Shown: positions 31,935-43,584 of the stretch, piece by piece | Numbering within the stretch: the first letter of the stretch is position 1 | How the letters are laid out: each line of letters starts with the position of its first letter | Assembly: GCF_018446385.1 (NCBI RefSeq) | Contig: NC_056002.1 | Span: forward strand, 5,009,474-5,073,473 | Length of the DNA stretch: 64,000 bases | Direction: 5' to 3' | DNA from: Zingiber officinale | Taxonomy: Eukaryota > Streptophyta > Magnoliopsida > Zingiberales > Zingiberaceae | Notes under the pieces: model-generated | The model's input: the letters and a program-made list of their open reading frames with translations, nothing else | What the model was told of the DNA's origin: nothing | Database searches by the model: none | Translations under genes and position numbers: made by a program

Positions 31935-32737
31935 TGTGAGCAATTTTAAGTTAAGTTAGGGTAAAAAAATAATATTAAGATAATTAATATTGCAAATAAT
32001 AATGTGTAAAAAATAATGATACCCTCCCCCTAGACTTAATGATCACTTCTTCCCCTTTTATAACATAAAAATAGGGTATTCTAAAATGTTTTAAGAATAA
32101 AGTCAAAAACAAAGTCTAAGGAAAAATATTCTTATCTAGAAAAGTTTGAAAGATTAAATGTCAAAAAATCTAGACTTAAAAAATACTTTGAAAAATATTT
32201 TTAATTATCGAAAAAAATTTAACAGACATATATAAGACAGATAAAAATTTTCATATAAAGTTAACATTATTGTAAGTAGAAATAAAGTCCTTTCTACATA
32301 AAAAATGGTTATTAATCATGAAAAATCTTGAACTATTTTCTGAGAATCCATTATAGCAAGTAACTTTGCAAAAAAAATAAATTTTCAAAAATTTGAATTT
32401 TCAAGAATTTTTAATATTAAATATTTACATTTGGATAGATAATTCATAGAAACTTCAATAACAGTCAGAAACTTTTAAAATTTTTCTTACAGATAAATGA
32501 TGAAATTAGTTTTTTTTTTAAATAACTTCTAATTAATTTATAACAAAATGTATGCAAACCAATTTATTTGAAAGTACTTTTATAACGATTAAATGTTTAA
32601 CAGTTAGTCAATTAAATATTTATTTCAGTAATTGACTTCCAAGCTGTGACGAGATACTAGGTCTTTTTGATAATTGGAACAACAATTATGTTGTGGATTT
32701 TAAACAAAACAACAACACCACAAAAAAGGCGAAAGGT
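31935..32737. other. AT-rich internal remnant of element 6
   Basis: No ORF or motif recognised. Probably the 3' untranslated region of a SIRE-like copia element, by position. Confidence 0.55.
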
Positions 32738-33449
32738 GTTGGGTACTAGACTGCCGAGCGGAACACAAAAAAAGTTACAAACATCTATAATGAAGGGATG
32801 TACAGGGAAACGCAGACCGACAGTAAACTAGTCGCGGAAGACACAGAAAGCTCCGCGCGGCGGCTTGTGTGGCCGAGCGGAGGGACCGGGGAAAAGAAGG
32901 TAAAGAAAGCACCGGAAACAAGGAAAGAAGGAAATAAAGCCTTACGAAGAGGAGAAGGATCGGGGAAGAGGCGCCGGAGGTCGTCGGAGAGCAGGAGCGA
33001 GATCGCCGGAGCACCGAAGCAACAGGGACGGAGGTAGAAATCGCGACAGCAAATGCGGTGGAAGGGAGGAAAACGGAGATTTTATAGGGAGGAGGCCGAG
33101 CGGCCTCCACCGTTGGATCCAGGTCACGGGAATCAGAGCGCGCATCGTACCGTCCATTTCGAACCGTGTCGATCCCATCACAGTACCACGCCGCCGCCGT
33201 ACAATTACGGCAGCACCGCCACGTGGCAGACAGCCACTGGAACGCATTTAATGGGCGCGTGCTCGACCTTAATGACTGGGATTGGCGAAAACTTCGAAGA
33301 GACGTCGATTAAGGCAACCGTTGACTGGCGTTTTATCTACCCCCTGTGTCTCCGAGCGGAAGGTGGTTTTAGTAGGCCGTTCGGATCAACTAATGGTTCA
33401 GTCAGTCGGACTAATCGCCTCCTTCGACTAGACTTGAAGGGGAGGCAAG
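32738..33449. other. GC-rich insert preceding an LTR; internal end of another retroelement or a separate insertion
   Basis: Sharp GC increase at 32738. Short ORFs on both strands, none recognised. It ends GACTTGAAGGGGAGGCAAG, a plausible polypurine tract for the LTR at 33450. A minus-strand CCTATAAAAT near 33075 raises the alternative of an oppositely oriented LTR or promoter fragment. Confidence 0.45.
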
Positions 33450-34297
33450 TGATCCGGCGGTAAGAACAGGGGACCCCCGTTCTGAGGAGCCAACGCCACG
33501 TGGAAGTCAAAGGGCCAGGTGGTCGATAGGAGAAAGATGGACCGACCGGACGCCCCAGAAAAGGTTGGACCGATAGGCCGACCGGAGAGTGGTGAGTCGA
33601 TTGCCCGGCCGACCGACCACTGTCTAAATGATGGCAAAAAGGCGCCCCGGCAGGAGCCGAGGTTCCGGCGCTTATTGAACAGGATTACAGGGTCGAGCGG
33701 ATGGCACGCTCGGCCGAAGACGTAAGATAGCATACTGCTAACAGTCTCCACAGAGCACGTTACCAAGAATCTCCCAAGTAAATCACTATATATGGCCGGT
33801 CGGACGTAAGGTGAGTGCTGGCCGGCCGGACGTCCGATAGGGAGTAAGGAGAAAAGGACAAGGGACACCTTCTGACAGCGGGCATGTTCTGTGATCCGGC
33901 CATGCGCCAAATCTTACTACACGGGGTTCCGCTGTCCCATCGAAGACGTGCTTGAACTGTAGCAGTATGGTGTCAGGTAAGCTTGCTGACAGGCCCTTAC
34001 TGGGGTATGGGCTGAGGACACATGTTCGCCTAGGTATGTGTGTCGAAGCTCCTTCCCTGCTCTATATAAGAAGCTCCGCATTTCGCCAGAGGTACGCGTT
34101 CTATGCTATTAGGAGTCACTTCTTAGTTGTCTGCTTACCTGACTTGAGCGTCGGAGGGTTGTCGCTGGGAACCCCTTCCCGGCCCGACTTCTGTGCAGGA
34201 TCACCGGAGGTCCGTGCGGACGGTCAGAGATCTACTTCAGCAATTCGGAGAGCACCACGTGCCCAGCGTCCGTTGATTCGACTTTCGGACAGGATCA
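33450..34297 (+). repeat. LTR (family shared with 42783-43584)
   Basis: Begins TGATCCGGCGGTAAG and ends CGGACAGGATCA, with the same 6-bp inverted ends TGATCC/GGATCA as the minus-strand copy at 42783-43584. TATA box TATATAAG at 34063-34070. Rich in CCGAGCGG and GGCCGACCGG palindromes. Inserted in the internal region of element 6. Confidence 0.75.
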
Positions 34298-34716
34298 AAT
34301 TACTTCTAGACAAAGTCTTTTAAAGAAATTAAATATTTAATTTGTTTTTGAAAGCCCTATGTCTAACTTTCAAAAATTTTAATTAAGAAAAAAAATAGGG
34401 CATGCAAAAAAAAAATTAACCTAAAATAGATTTCTTCCTATATGATTAATCAAAAATTTCTTAGGAATATATTTCTGTGATATGTTTTTAATTTGACCCT
34501 TATGGTATCTAAAGTACCAATTTAATCTATTAGATCTTCTAACTTGTTGAATATGTGAGCATGCGTGATTTTTTTAAACTCTTTTATGTCTATTTTTAAT
34601 TTTTAATTTTCTATTTTTATCTTGTCGAAGTCTTCTAATCGATAAAATGTTGCTAGAATTCTTTTTGAATTTATCATTTTCTTTTTCTAATTTACAAGAA
34701 TTTGTTGATAACACTT
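34298..34716. other. AT-rich internal remnant of element 6
   Basis: No ORF. Lies downstream of gag on the minus strand; pol would be expected here and is absent. Confidence 0.5.
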
Positions 34717-35890
34717 TTATAAACTGAAATAATTTATCAAGAGGTAGAGACCGTATTTGACTGACTTTGTCGATCCATAATCTGAAGCTCCCCCTGAAGT
34801 GTTGTAGTCTTCTAATGTCGCTCCCCCTTTATCGATGTTCATTTCAGATGAGCTTGCTTTGTCTTTATCTTCTTGGTGACTTGCCACTAGCGTAAGTCTA
34901 GCAATGGCTTCGATCTCTGATTCGGACAACGTTTCGTCCCATATCGCCTTTAGATTTTTGTACTTGTTCTGGGCTGGCTTCTTGTTCTTTACCTTGTCCT
35001 TGTCCTTTCTTTTCAATTTTGGATAATTATCTTTCACGTGCCCTTCTTCATTGCAGTGGTAGTATCTTACATTTCTTTTTCTTTGTTTACCCTGCACTTA
35101 ATTAATTTTATTGGTTTTAAATAACTTTTTAAACTTCCTTACCATGAACGCAATTTCTTCATCATCAAGAGAAGTTTCAGAATTTGGTTCGTTCATTTTT
35201 GCTTTTAAGGAGATATTATGCTTGGGCTTCTTCTTCAAATCTGCACATCTCGTTTCATGAACTTCAAAAGTTGAAAATAATTCTTCTAGGGTACTTACTT
35301 CTAGATCCTTAGAGATATAATAAGCATATACTAATGATGCTCATTCAGTAGTCCTAGGAAATGCGTTAAGCGCGTATCTTAGCGAATCTCGGTTGGTTAC
35401 CTTTTCTTCGAGATTCGTGAGTTCGATGATGAGTTTTTTTATTCTTGAGTAAAGGGGTGCAACAATTTTGCCTTCTTCTAATTTGATGTCGATGATATGA
35501 TTCCGGAGCAAATCCTATCTCACAATTTTTGCCTCCTAGATCCATTCATGTAGTTCCAGGAATTTCTCCCAGAGCTCCTTGCCTGACTTGTAGGCTCTGA
35601 TCCGGTTGACTTATTATGAAGGTAAGATGCTCACCAGATGGAACTCTGCTTTGTCGTTTGTCACGAAGTCGGCTTGCTCCTTCTTAATCTACTGGTATTT
35701 TGTCTTCTGGTGCTTCAAAATCAAATTTCATAACTAGTAATACATCAAAATTGGTCTTAAAAATATCTCCATTTTTTTTTCCAAATCACGAAGTCCCCCT
35801 CGAACTTAGGTGGGTTGATGTTCGGTCTGACCATCTCTTGTGTTTCGATCGGCAGTTAGTCCTTCTAAAGCGACATCGCTCTAATACCAC
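34717..35890 (-). pseudogene. Copia gag remnant (element 6)
   Basis: 35097-34717 is open: a zinc knuckle in which two Cys have become Tyr (YHCNEEGHVKDNY), a basic KDKDKVKNKK stretch and an acidic tail. Upstream to 35870 the capsid region is broken into frames but still shows FEAPEDKIPVD and KELWEKFLELHE phrases. Both Cys-to-Tyr changes are G-to-A on the coding strand, consistent with methylcytosine decay. Confidence 0.82.
35878..35889 (-). promoter_or_regulatory. Primer-binding site, element 6 (one mismatch)
   Basis: Minus-strand TGGTATTAGAGC, one C-to-T change from the iMet-type site, two bases from the LTR edge at 35892. Confidence 0.85.
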
Positions 35891-35891
35891 T

Positions 35892-36606
35892 TGTTGGAGC
35901 AGGTTGGGTCGATAAGAGAGGGTTAATTGCCTGTTGAAAAATAAAATAAAACCCCTTTTCAATCTTTCAACTCAGATTAGTAGCACACTTATAAAAAGAA
36001 AATTAAATAACTAATAAATTAAGGACACTAAGGAGTTATTGGGTTACAACCTAAGTGGTTGTTAATCCAAGACATAAGAAAGTAATGAAAATATCTCTTT
36101 TGTGTAGGTGGAGAAGCTTGTTATACTTATTAAACGCTCAGAAAACTAGAAAGTGAATACAAGAGTTGTTAAATTATTCCTAACTCCATGGGTCTTGTTA
36201 TAGCCCCTAAAAAATTCTATCCAAGGTTGGAAGGCGCCTCCAATGTGACAATTTTATCTGTGCAAAGATAAAGTTTTATCTTCACTAACGGTCACTGGGA
36301 AGGTGCCTTCGAACTGTTCATAGAGCAAGTGTCTTTTCTCCTTGAACAAGCTTCCGCTTCGGCTTCTCGTTCCTCGGAAACGCCGCATGCTTCCTTCTCA
36401 TCTGCCAGCGTACTCCTCCGCAGCACCTCGTCCCTTAGATGCACCGAGCCCGTCAACTCTCTCCTGTGCCGTCATTTTCGCTAGCTACGTCTTTCGCTCG
36501 ACTTCCTGTGCTCCTAAATTCCTGTACACTTAGACACAAGAGTTAACAACAACAGGACCTAATTTGACTTAATTGATCATATCAAAATAACCACAGGGTA
36601 CTTACA
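35892..36606 (-). repeat. 5' LTR of element 6 (715 bp)
   Basis: Plus strand TGTTGGAGCAGGTTGG to GGGTACTTACA; matches the split 3' LTR. Followed by GAAGA. Confidence 0.9.
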
Positions 36607-36667
36607 GAAGAGACATCTACCACCATGAAGAGTGTTTTCGTGGTCCTTTCTGGGACTCTTCTCCTAG

Positions 36668-36703
<36 letters not shown>

Positions 36704-37540
36704 ACTCGAGCAGTAGCAATTGATGGCCCCTAAAGCTAAATAACGGAGTAACTATTGGACACAACTCTTCATCTTCTATTGCATTTGATCAAGGGTTGCC
36801 TTAAATATAATGTTGACTGAGCTGCTTATAACTATAATGACTCTTTTAACATTATAATTAGCAATTAAAGCATGAATTACCAGAGCGCCCTCAAGGGGGG
36901 CTTCCACCTTTTGTAGGTCTTGTGTACTAAAGCTTAAAGAGGGCCCAACCTTCCATCTCGACCGATTCCTACAACATAATTCTCCTGATGATGGACATGG
37001 GTTTTCCAGGCTCGGTTCAAATCTCTATTGGTGGTCCTTCCAAAATCAAGTTTATAATTCCTCTAGATGGACTCCTGACTTTCTCCTTGCCTTTGTGTCA
37101 GTTGCTCTTTATGGGAGATATTGATTTTTCTTGTTAGCGCCTTGATTTGCCCGAGTGTCTACATCAACTAGCAAGATTATTTTTTTCCCAGGTGATCTCT
37201 GGGCGGGCGATAGGTCACTTGTGTTTTTCCTTTCAGGGGTAGGGGAGGTTCCTTCCACTCTGAATACGGGATGGAAAAATTTGAGGATCCTAGATCCATT
37301 GTCCGAGCAAATTGAACCTCCTCTACATTAACATACTTGACTGAACGACCGAGCAAGTTGTCAAAATTAACTTGGGGTTTCCTTACCAGGGATAGGAAAA
37401 AGTCTCCTTCTTCTAGGCCTTATGAAAAGGCACTCATTAATATCTTTGAAATCATCGAATGTACATCCTGAGCTACCTGATTAAAGCGTTGAATGTCATC
37501 CTTTAGTGTTTCCTTAGTATTTTACTTGAAAGCGAATAAA
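36607..37540 (-). pseudogene. Ty3/gypsy gag end and protease (continues into 25850)
   Basis: Minus strand ends TKTLFMVVDVSS at the element 6 insertion and resumes SYIVILGRPML at 25850. Upstream: APLEGALVIHALIANYNVKR, then VIIVISSSVNIIF where DSGSSVNILF-type active-site text is expected, so the catalytic Asp is lost. 36900-37540 is decayed linker. Confidence 0.82.
36672..36701. repeat. (GA)n microsatellite
   Basis: About 14-15 uninterrupted GA units within the gypsy protease region. Confidence 0.95.
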
Positions 37541-37541
37541 T

Positions 37542-38208
37542 TCAATGACATTTTATGATACCTCCGACTATTAGTGAAATGATGTAAGAATACAGTTTTG
37601 AAGTCGCCAAATGATCGGATAAAAGTAGCAGCGAGCCGGCTAACTGCATTTGAGCTAAGCTCGACAAGGTAGTTAAAAATATTTGACACTTAATGCCATC
37701 AGAATATTGATGCAGCATAGTGACATTTTCAAACTTACACACGTGATCTTCTGAGTCAGTCATGCCGTTATACTGTCCAATTATTGGTGGTTGGTAATGA
37801 CGAGGCAATGAATCCTCCAGAATGTTCAGACATAAAGGAGAAGGATCCTGGCTATCCCTCTGAACAACTGCCGACATTCTATCCCGGTTGGAGTTACAGG
37901 GAGGGTATTTCTTGCAGAAGATTCAGAATGTATTTCCTACAGAAGATTCAGAATGTATTTCCTACAGAAGATTCAGAATGTATTTCCTGAGCATAAGCAC
38001 TGGTAGTGGTTACCACCAAGTTTTGATGTATACCAGTCGGAGGTATTGTTGCCGGTGGAGCGCGAGGAATTCTTGTTGGAACCGGACCACGAGAAGTCAA
38101 CTGTTGCACTTGTTGTTGTTCGAGTGTGCCTCTTACCATAGCAACCACAATCCTATCCAAGTCTTCTTGTGTGAGGGTGAGTGTCGGGATATTTCTAGTG
38201 TAATCCAT
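37542..38208 (-). pseudogene. Ty3/gypsy gag (Tat-like)
   Basis: 38208-37948 gives the N-terminus (IPTLTLTQEDLDRIV, VVTTTSAYAQEIHSES) and 37877-37542 gives the capsid start ILEDSLPRHYQPPIIGQYNG, DSEDHVCKFENVTMLHQYSD and KCQIFLTTLSSLAQ. The parts are separated by a 24-bp tandem repeat and frameshift. Phrases match Tat-lineage gag. Confidence 0.85.
37913..37990. repeat. 24-bp tandem repeat, three copies
   Basis: Three near-perfect copies of GCAGAAGATTCAGAATGTAT + TTCC with C/T-A variation at the joint. 24 bp is a multiple of three, so the gag frame is not changed by the repeat itself. Confidence 0.93.
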
Positions 38209-38224
38209 TGAGTGTCTCGATTTA

Positions 38225-38250
38225 GGTATTTACCTTCCCATAGATTACGC
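38225..38250 (-). promoter_or_regulatory. Probable gypsy primer-binding site
   Basis: Minus strand TTGGCGTAATCTATGGGAA, similar to the TTGGCGCCGTCTGTGGGAA-type site seen after 5' LTRs of Tat elements. Several C-to-T-like differences. Confidence 0.55.
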
Positions 38251-39130
38251 CAATTTATTCCTACTCTGATATGCTCTAGGGTGACTCGCCAATGAGATGG
38301 CACGTATGTTGTCCACAGTTGACAAGTAAATAAAGGATCATCGTTGCCGAGAGTATCTGCAAACAAAGTCACCGGGGGAGCGATCCGGCGCTTGCACTTC
38401 AATGCTCAAGTCAGACACAATAACACGAAGAGGAATTGAAGAAATAAAGAGTTAGAGATAATGTCTAACCTTGCCCTCAGCATACACTTTTATATTTTTC
38501 TTGGGGACTTTCCCTCTTTCCCTATTTAGGAGCATTAATTACTGATAGAAGATATCTTTACTTGGGCTTCTTTGCCTTCAATGGAGCCAATATTAATTTA
38601 GCAGTATTGATTGCCGATAGAAGATGTTTTTGTATTGACTTCTTTATCTTTAATGGTGTTGTAACAAATATAGACGAAATCTCTTTTGTTTTCTTCTCCC
38701 TTTGTTTCATTGGTTTGTTATTATTTTGTCATGAATAAGTACAACAGTTATCTTCAACATCTGTTAATCATTAACACCCCTATCCGTTTATCCTCAACCC
38801 TCCAATGCTACTGTATATCTGATAGTCCTCTTAGCCTCCATAGGCAGCCTCGATCGATAGAGCACTTTGGTATTTACCCCTGTCATCTAAGCTAACTTCG
38901 TCCCAGTCGGCCGGGTACTTGGACAGCTAACTGGGACAGCTAGCTTAGTCGGCCGGGTACTTGGGTTGCTACTTGGACATCCAGCCCAGTCCGAGTGATA
39001 TTCACCCCGGATAGTCGGGTACTTGGACAACTACTTGGGATAGCTAGCTTGATTGGTCAGGGTACTTGGGTTGCTACTTGGACATCTAGCCCGATCCGAG
39101 CGATATTTATCCCAGTCAGCTGGATAGGTA
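38251..39130 (-). repeat. Probable 5' LTR of the gypsy host
   Basis: Follows the primer site. The outer edge is uncertain because the 3' LTR is outside the window. 38900-39120 holds two copies of a ~105-bp unit built around CGGGTACTTGGACA and CTACTTGGACATC. Confidence 0.5.
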
Positions 39131-40886
39131 TTATTTCGATCGTTCTAATTTTAACTTTTTAATCCATGTAGATAAAATATCTTAACTTAGAAGGACACGT
39201 GAAGACTTTATCTTTTCCCCATTTCATTACTCTATAGTTTTGATATAATCCTGGATTTGAGGTCTCTGAATTGACATATTATGGGCAATTGCAATAAAAA
39301 ATCGTTCTTGAGTGAACAAATGAAACTACTCGTTTTATTAAGTTGCCATGGATTGCTTTAAAAGCCTTCTTATGATTATATGCGCCGAAAGAGGGAGGAG
39401 GGAATTTGTAATTGTAAACAAGTCATTAATGGGAGGATAATATACCATAAAATATTGAAATGTGTTGACAGACACTTGATTTATGTGAGCTATCACATTG
39501 ATGATAAAACTATTATATTAAGTGTCAAAACATACAATAGAAAACTTATTCAATTGTAAAATTATGGCAATCCTTCAAGCGCAATCAAACTACAGTACCA
39601 CAGAATAGTACTTTGCCTTGGAAACATAATAATAGGATTAAATCCTCCCACGATAGATTAATCAACTAAAGTTGAAGATTCTATTGTAATATATTATAAA
39701 AAAAATTTCTCTGGTAGTGAATCAAGAACATTAGCCGTCAATATTAGTTCAGATCTTTTGTCCTGAAATCATGTATGCTCGTGTTCCTTAAGATATGTAC
39801 TTTCTTAATTTATTCTAATAGTATAAATTTTTATAAAGTTAAGCCAATCATTATCAGGATTAATTAGAACCTAGGGCCTTTTAATAAAAAACCGTCCGTT
39901 GCTTCGTCAAAATCCTTCCGTTGCAGCCCGGCCCAATACATATCGCAGCGGACCTGCTACTGAAACCGTCCGTTCGTTGTCTCATGGCGGTGAGTTCTCC
40001 GGACACTCTCGCCGTCATTTCATCCGTTTCGGACCGCGCATTCACGATGCGGCACTTCTGTCTGTTTCGTTGGGCCTCGCTCGAATGGGAAGCCGAGCCA
40101 CGACGAGTCGTCGTCGTACGTCCTCGTCCCAGCCCCGCGCATATTTTACGTGTTTTCCACTGCACATTCAACGGATTGTCCTGCCTGCGGCCCACTTTCT
40201 CTCGTTTCTCACCCCACCAATCGATTAAATATTCCAAGGCACAGAGCAGCGACCCCATCAACAGTTCGCGTCTATGCGGTCGAGAGGCCATGCACGCAAC
40301 TGAATTATTCTCATCAGTTGCGGCACTCGAGGAATCGTAATACTGGCTAACTAGCTAGCTAGCTACCCGACCGCCACCATGACTTTCTTCCGTCCGTACC
40401 CTGTCCATTGTGTTGCGTACGTGTCGTCGTGCGCGTAGTGAATGACGCCATCCTCCTCGACTTGGGTTTCTAGAAAGCGATGGCTTAATGTGGGCCGTGA
40501 GGCCCAATATCCGCACTCAAGCGGGACGAGTCTCACGTGCTTGTCGGTTTTGCACGGCCACCACGCGGCAGGTCGTCACGACGAGATTTCATATGAATTA
40601 GTTTACCCAGCTTGATTGCCTGCCTGCACGTGCCGTGGATAATAATGGTATTTGCATAAAGAGTTATTGCCTTCTCGTGCGTGTAAAAAATTGAAAAATA
40701 GATAAATAAAAAAGATGTCACGTGGTCAGTCGTGGAATTTTCGGAATTAGACTGAGATATATATATATATTTTTATTTTAGAAGTACAATAAATTGAGAG
40801 TAACTCTGCCGCTGTAGCTTTTATTGTCCCAAGCGAGATGTATGCATATAATTAATGGTGATAAATAGTAATATGTTTATCTCACA
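39131..40886. other. Intergenic; nothing identified
   Basis: 39131-39880 is AT-rich without ORFs. 39890-40560 is GC-rich with overlapping ORFs on both strands (up to 139 codons) that match no family I know; there is a (CTAG)n run near 40347-40365. Confidence 0.5.
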
Positions 40887-40919
40887 CCTTGTTTGAAAAC
40901 AACTTAAATAAATTAGTTG

Positions 40920-41935
40920 AGGGAATGTTTAATTTAGGGGAATAGAAGTGAGGAATGGGGAATGAGAATAAAAATTATTGATTGTCATTATTAATATTTG
41001 GATTATAAGAATAGGAATATAAATAAGGGAATGAATCCTTGAAATCAGGTAATGACTCATTCCCATGTACCTCCCCTTCAATGAGTCATTACCCTATTTT
41101 CATCAATCAAAATATTTTCTTATTCCAAAAATACCCTTGACCTAAAATTAAAATTTTCTCCCTTAATATCAAATATCAAAATATATTTATTTATTTTTTC
41201 TTTAATATCACTTCTCTCTCTTTGTTCTCCCTCCATATTTTCTCTCTCGTCATTTTATCACACTTTCTCTCTCCTATCACACTCTCCTTCCTCCTTTTTC
41301 TCATTACACTTTCTCTCTCATCATACTTTCTCTCTCCTCAATCTCTCCCATCACACTCTCTTTTTTCTTTTTTCTCATCACACTTTCTCTCTCCTTAATC
41401 TCTCTTGTCACACTTCCTCTTTTTTTTTTCTCAACACACATTCTCTTTCATCATACTTTCTCTCTTCTCAATCTCTCCCATCACACTCACTGTTCTCTTT
41501 TTTTCTCATCACACTTTCCCTCTCATCATACTTTCTCTCTCACCATACTTTCTCTCTCCTTAATATCTCTCATCTCACTCTCTCTCTGCTTTTTTCTCAT
41601 TACATTTTCTCTCTCTTCATCCTCTCCCATCATACTTTCTCTCACATCATATTTTCTCTCTTATCATTCTCTCTCCTATCACACTCTCTTTTTTCATTTT
41701 CTCTCATCACACTTTCTCTCTCATTATTCTCTTTCATCATATTTTTCTCTCACATCTAGTTTTTTCTCTTATTTTCCTTTAAGGGTAAAAAAGGAAATTT
41801 TGATTTATTCCGATAGAAAATATGCAACTAACCAAACATTGCTTTTAAGAGTGATATCCATACTCATACCCATTCTCATTCCACAATATAATGATTCTCA
41901 TTCCGATTCCTATTCCTAGGAAAGAATCAAACGCC
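40920..41935. mobile_element. Inner MITE with GGG(A/G)..TGTTTAAT-type ends, TSD TGA
   Basis: Left GGGAATGTTTAATTTAGGGG and right AAAGAATCAAACGCCCCC are inverted; both arms continue with AATAGGAAT/GAATGAGAAT phrases. TGA flanks both ends. The core is the CT-rich repeat below. Confidence 0.65.
41205..41765. repeat. Degenerate CT-rich tandem repeat
   Basis: About 560 bp of TCTCTC(T/A)CATCACACTTTC-like units of variable length on the plus strand, an expansion inside the MITE. Confidence 0.9.
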
Positions 41936-42782
41936 CCCTGAATTGAATTCCATTAGGAATTGAATTCTAGCAGGAATTCAATTCAATTCCTATGTTTGGA
42001 ATAGATTAGTGAATAACAGATTTGAATTGAATTCCTTAATTTGGAATCTATTTTAATTGAATTCCATTCTTATACATTTATCATTTTATCCTCATAACTA
42101 ACCATTTAATAACAAAAATTTCAGAAAGAGAGTGTTAGCATACCACTCTTGATCTATCCAAACAAAATGTAGAGGCTACTGAGGAAGTCGTTGATTTTGT
42201 TGCTGATTCTATTCAGCAGATAAGAACTCGTGTTTGTTTTGCTAGGATTTCAATCCAGCGCACGGGAAGAAGTTGGCACACGGCGCACGGGAGCAGACAG
42301 TCGGTAGATAAAAAAAGGGGGGGGTTTTAAAAGGGGCATTTAAGTAATTCTAGTTCTTCAGGGTAAATTCCCTATCCAAATCAGATGGGTTTTGGTCTGA
42401 TTTACATTTGCACTATTTCATGGAATTAGAATTCAATTCTTGAGCGATTCCATATCAAAATTTTATACCAAATAATGGAATTGAATTCCAATTCCACTAA
42501 GAATTCAGTTCTTAGTCTTTCCAAACAGGGTGTCAGTGTCTCCATCAATTTATCTTTGGATCAATACGGAGGAAATAATTCACATACGGCTACTAATTTT
42601 TTGAATAGTGACTAGCACATAAAAAAGATATTTATCTCAATTCTATTGATATTTGAATCTCATACCTTATGATGATAATATTTTATGTGTTAATGATCAT
42701 ATTATCCCGAGAAGATTGCATGTATATAACTAATGCACTTTAGTTTCATGATTAAAATATCAAATTGATGGGTGATGGTGAG

Positions 42783-43584
42783 TGATCCTGTCCGAACGCT
42801 GAATCGACGGATGCTGGGGACGTAGCGCTCTCCGGACTAGTGACGTGGATCTCTGACCGACTGTACGGATCTCCGACAAACCTACAAAGAAGTCGGGCTG
42901 GGAGGGAGTTCCCGGCGACGACCCTCCGACGCTCAAGTCAGACAAGAGGAAGATGAGAAAGTAGCTTCGAATATCAGAGATTGCGTACCTCCGGCGAAGT
43001 ATGAGGACCTTTATATAGAGCTGTGAAGAGGCTTATGCACACATACCGAGGCGTTCACGTGTCCTACTACCATACCTCAGTATGGGCTTGCCAGAGGACC
43101 TTGCCTGACACCATACTACTACAGTCCGAGCACCTCTCTGATGGGACAGTAGAACCTTCCGTCATAGGATTCTGTGCATGACTTGGTCTTCGAACATGCT
43201 TATTGTCAGAAGATGTTCCTTTGTCCTTTTGTCTTTTCTCTACTCACGCCGAGCGCCCGACCGCTCGGTAGTCCCATCACGTTCGATCGGACATAGGTAA
43301 TGGTCCGCTCAGGAGATTCCAGGTCGTGTGCTCGGCCGAACCTGTTCCTTCCCCGCCTTGCTGCTTTATGCCTCGGCCGAGCGGGCCACCCGCTCGGTCA
43401 GTGACCTTTGTTCACCATGAGCGTCGGAAACCCGACTCCCGTCGGGTTGTCTTTGATTCTGACCCATTTGGCCGGTTGACTCGATCCTTACCCGATCGGC
43501 TGAACTCCATATTACCCTTAACTTTTGACCTCTAAGTATCATTGACTTGCCTCAAACGGATCTCCCATCTTTACTGTCGGATCA
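42783..43584 (-). mobile_element. Solo LTR (family of 33450-34297)
   Basis: 802 bp with ends TGATCC and GGATCA. GTGAG precedes and GTGAA follows, a 4/5 target-site match. Minus-strand TATA box TATATAAAG at 43009-43017. Homology to the other copy runs through the whole transcribed half. No primer site or polypurine tract adjacent. Confidence 0.8.

Larger units (their letters stand above)
25851..36606 (-). mobile_element. Ty1/copia element 6, gutted, with TSD GAAGA
   Basis: LTRs begin TGTTGGAGCAG at both 25851 and 35892 (plus strand). The outer end is ACTTACA at 36606. Flanks are GAAGA at 25846-25850 and 36607-36611, a perfect 5-bp duplication. The 3' LTR (25851-31918) is split by a solo LTR; the internal region keeps gag remnants but no pol. 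It interrupts the gypsy protease codons. Confidence 0.9.
40887..42534. mobile_element. Outer MITE-like element with CACACC(T/C)TGTTTG ends
   Basis: Left ACACCTTGTTTGAAAAC and right CTTTCCAAACAGGGTGT are imperfect inverted repeats. 41940-42530 is built of GAATTGAATTCC inverted phrases. Interrupted by the element at 40920-41935. Confidence 0.6.

Noticed and set aside
37888-38211. 107-codon plus-strand ORF with repeated QKIQNVFPTEDSECIS peptide
   Set aside because: Antisense shadow of the gypsy gag caused by the 24-bp tandem repeat.
39881-40340. Overlapping 109-139-codon ORFs on both strands in a GC-rich island
   Set aside because: Mutually overlapping in several frames, no motif, no splice structure; more likely a GC-rich non-coding block.
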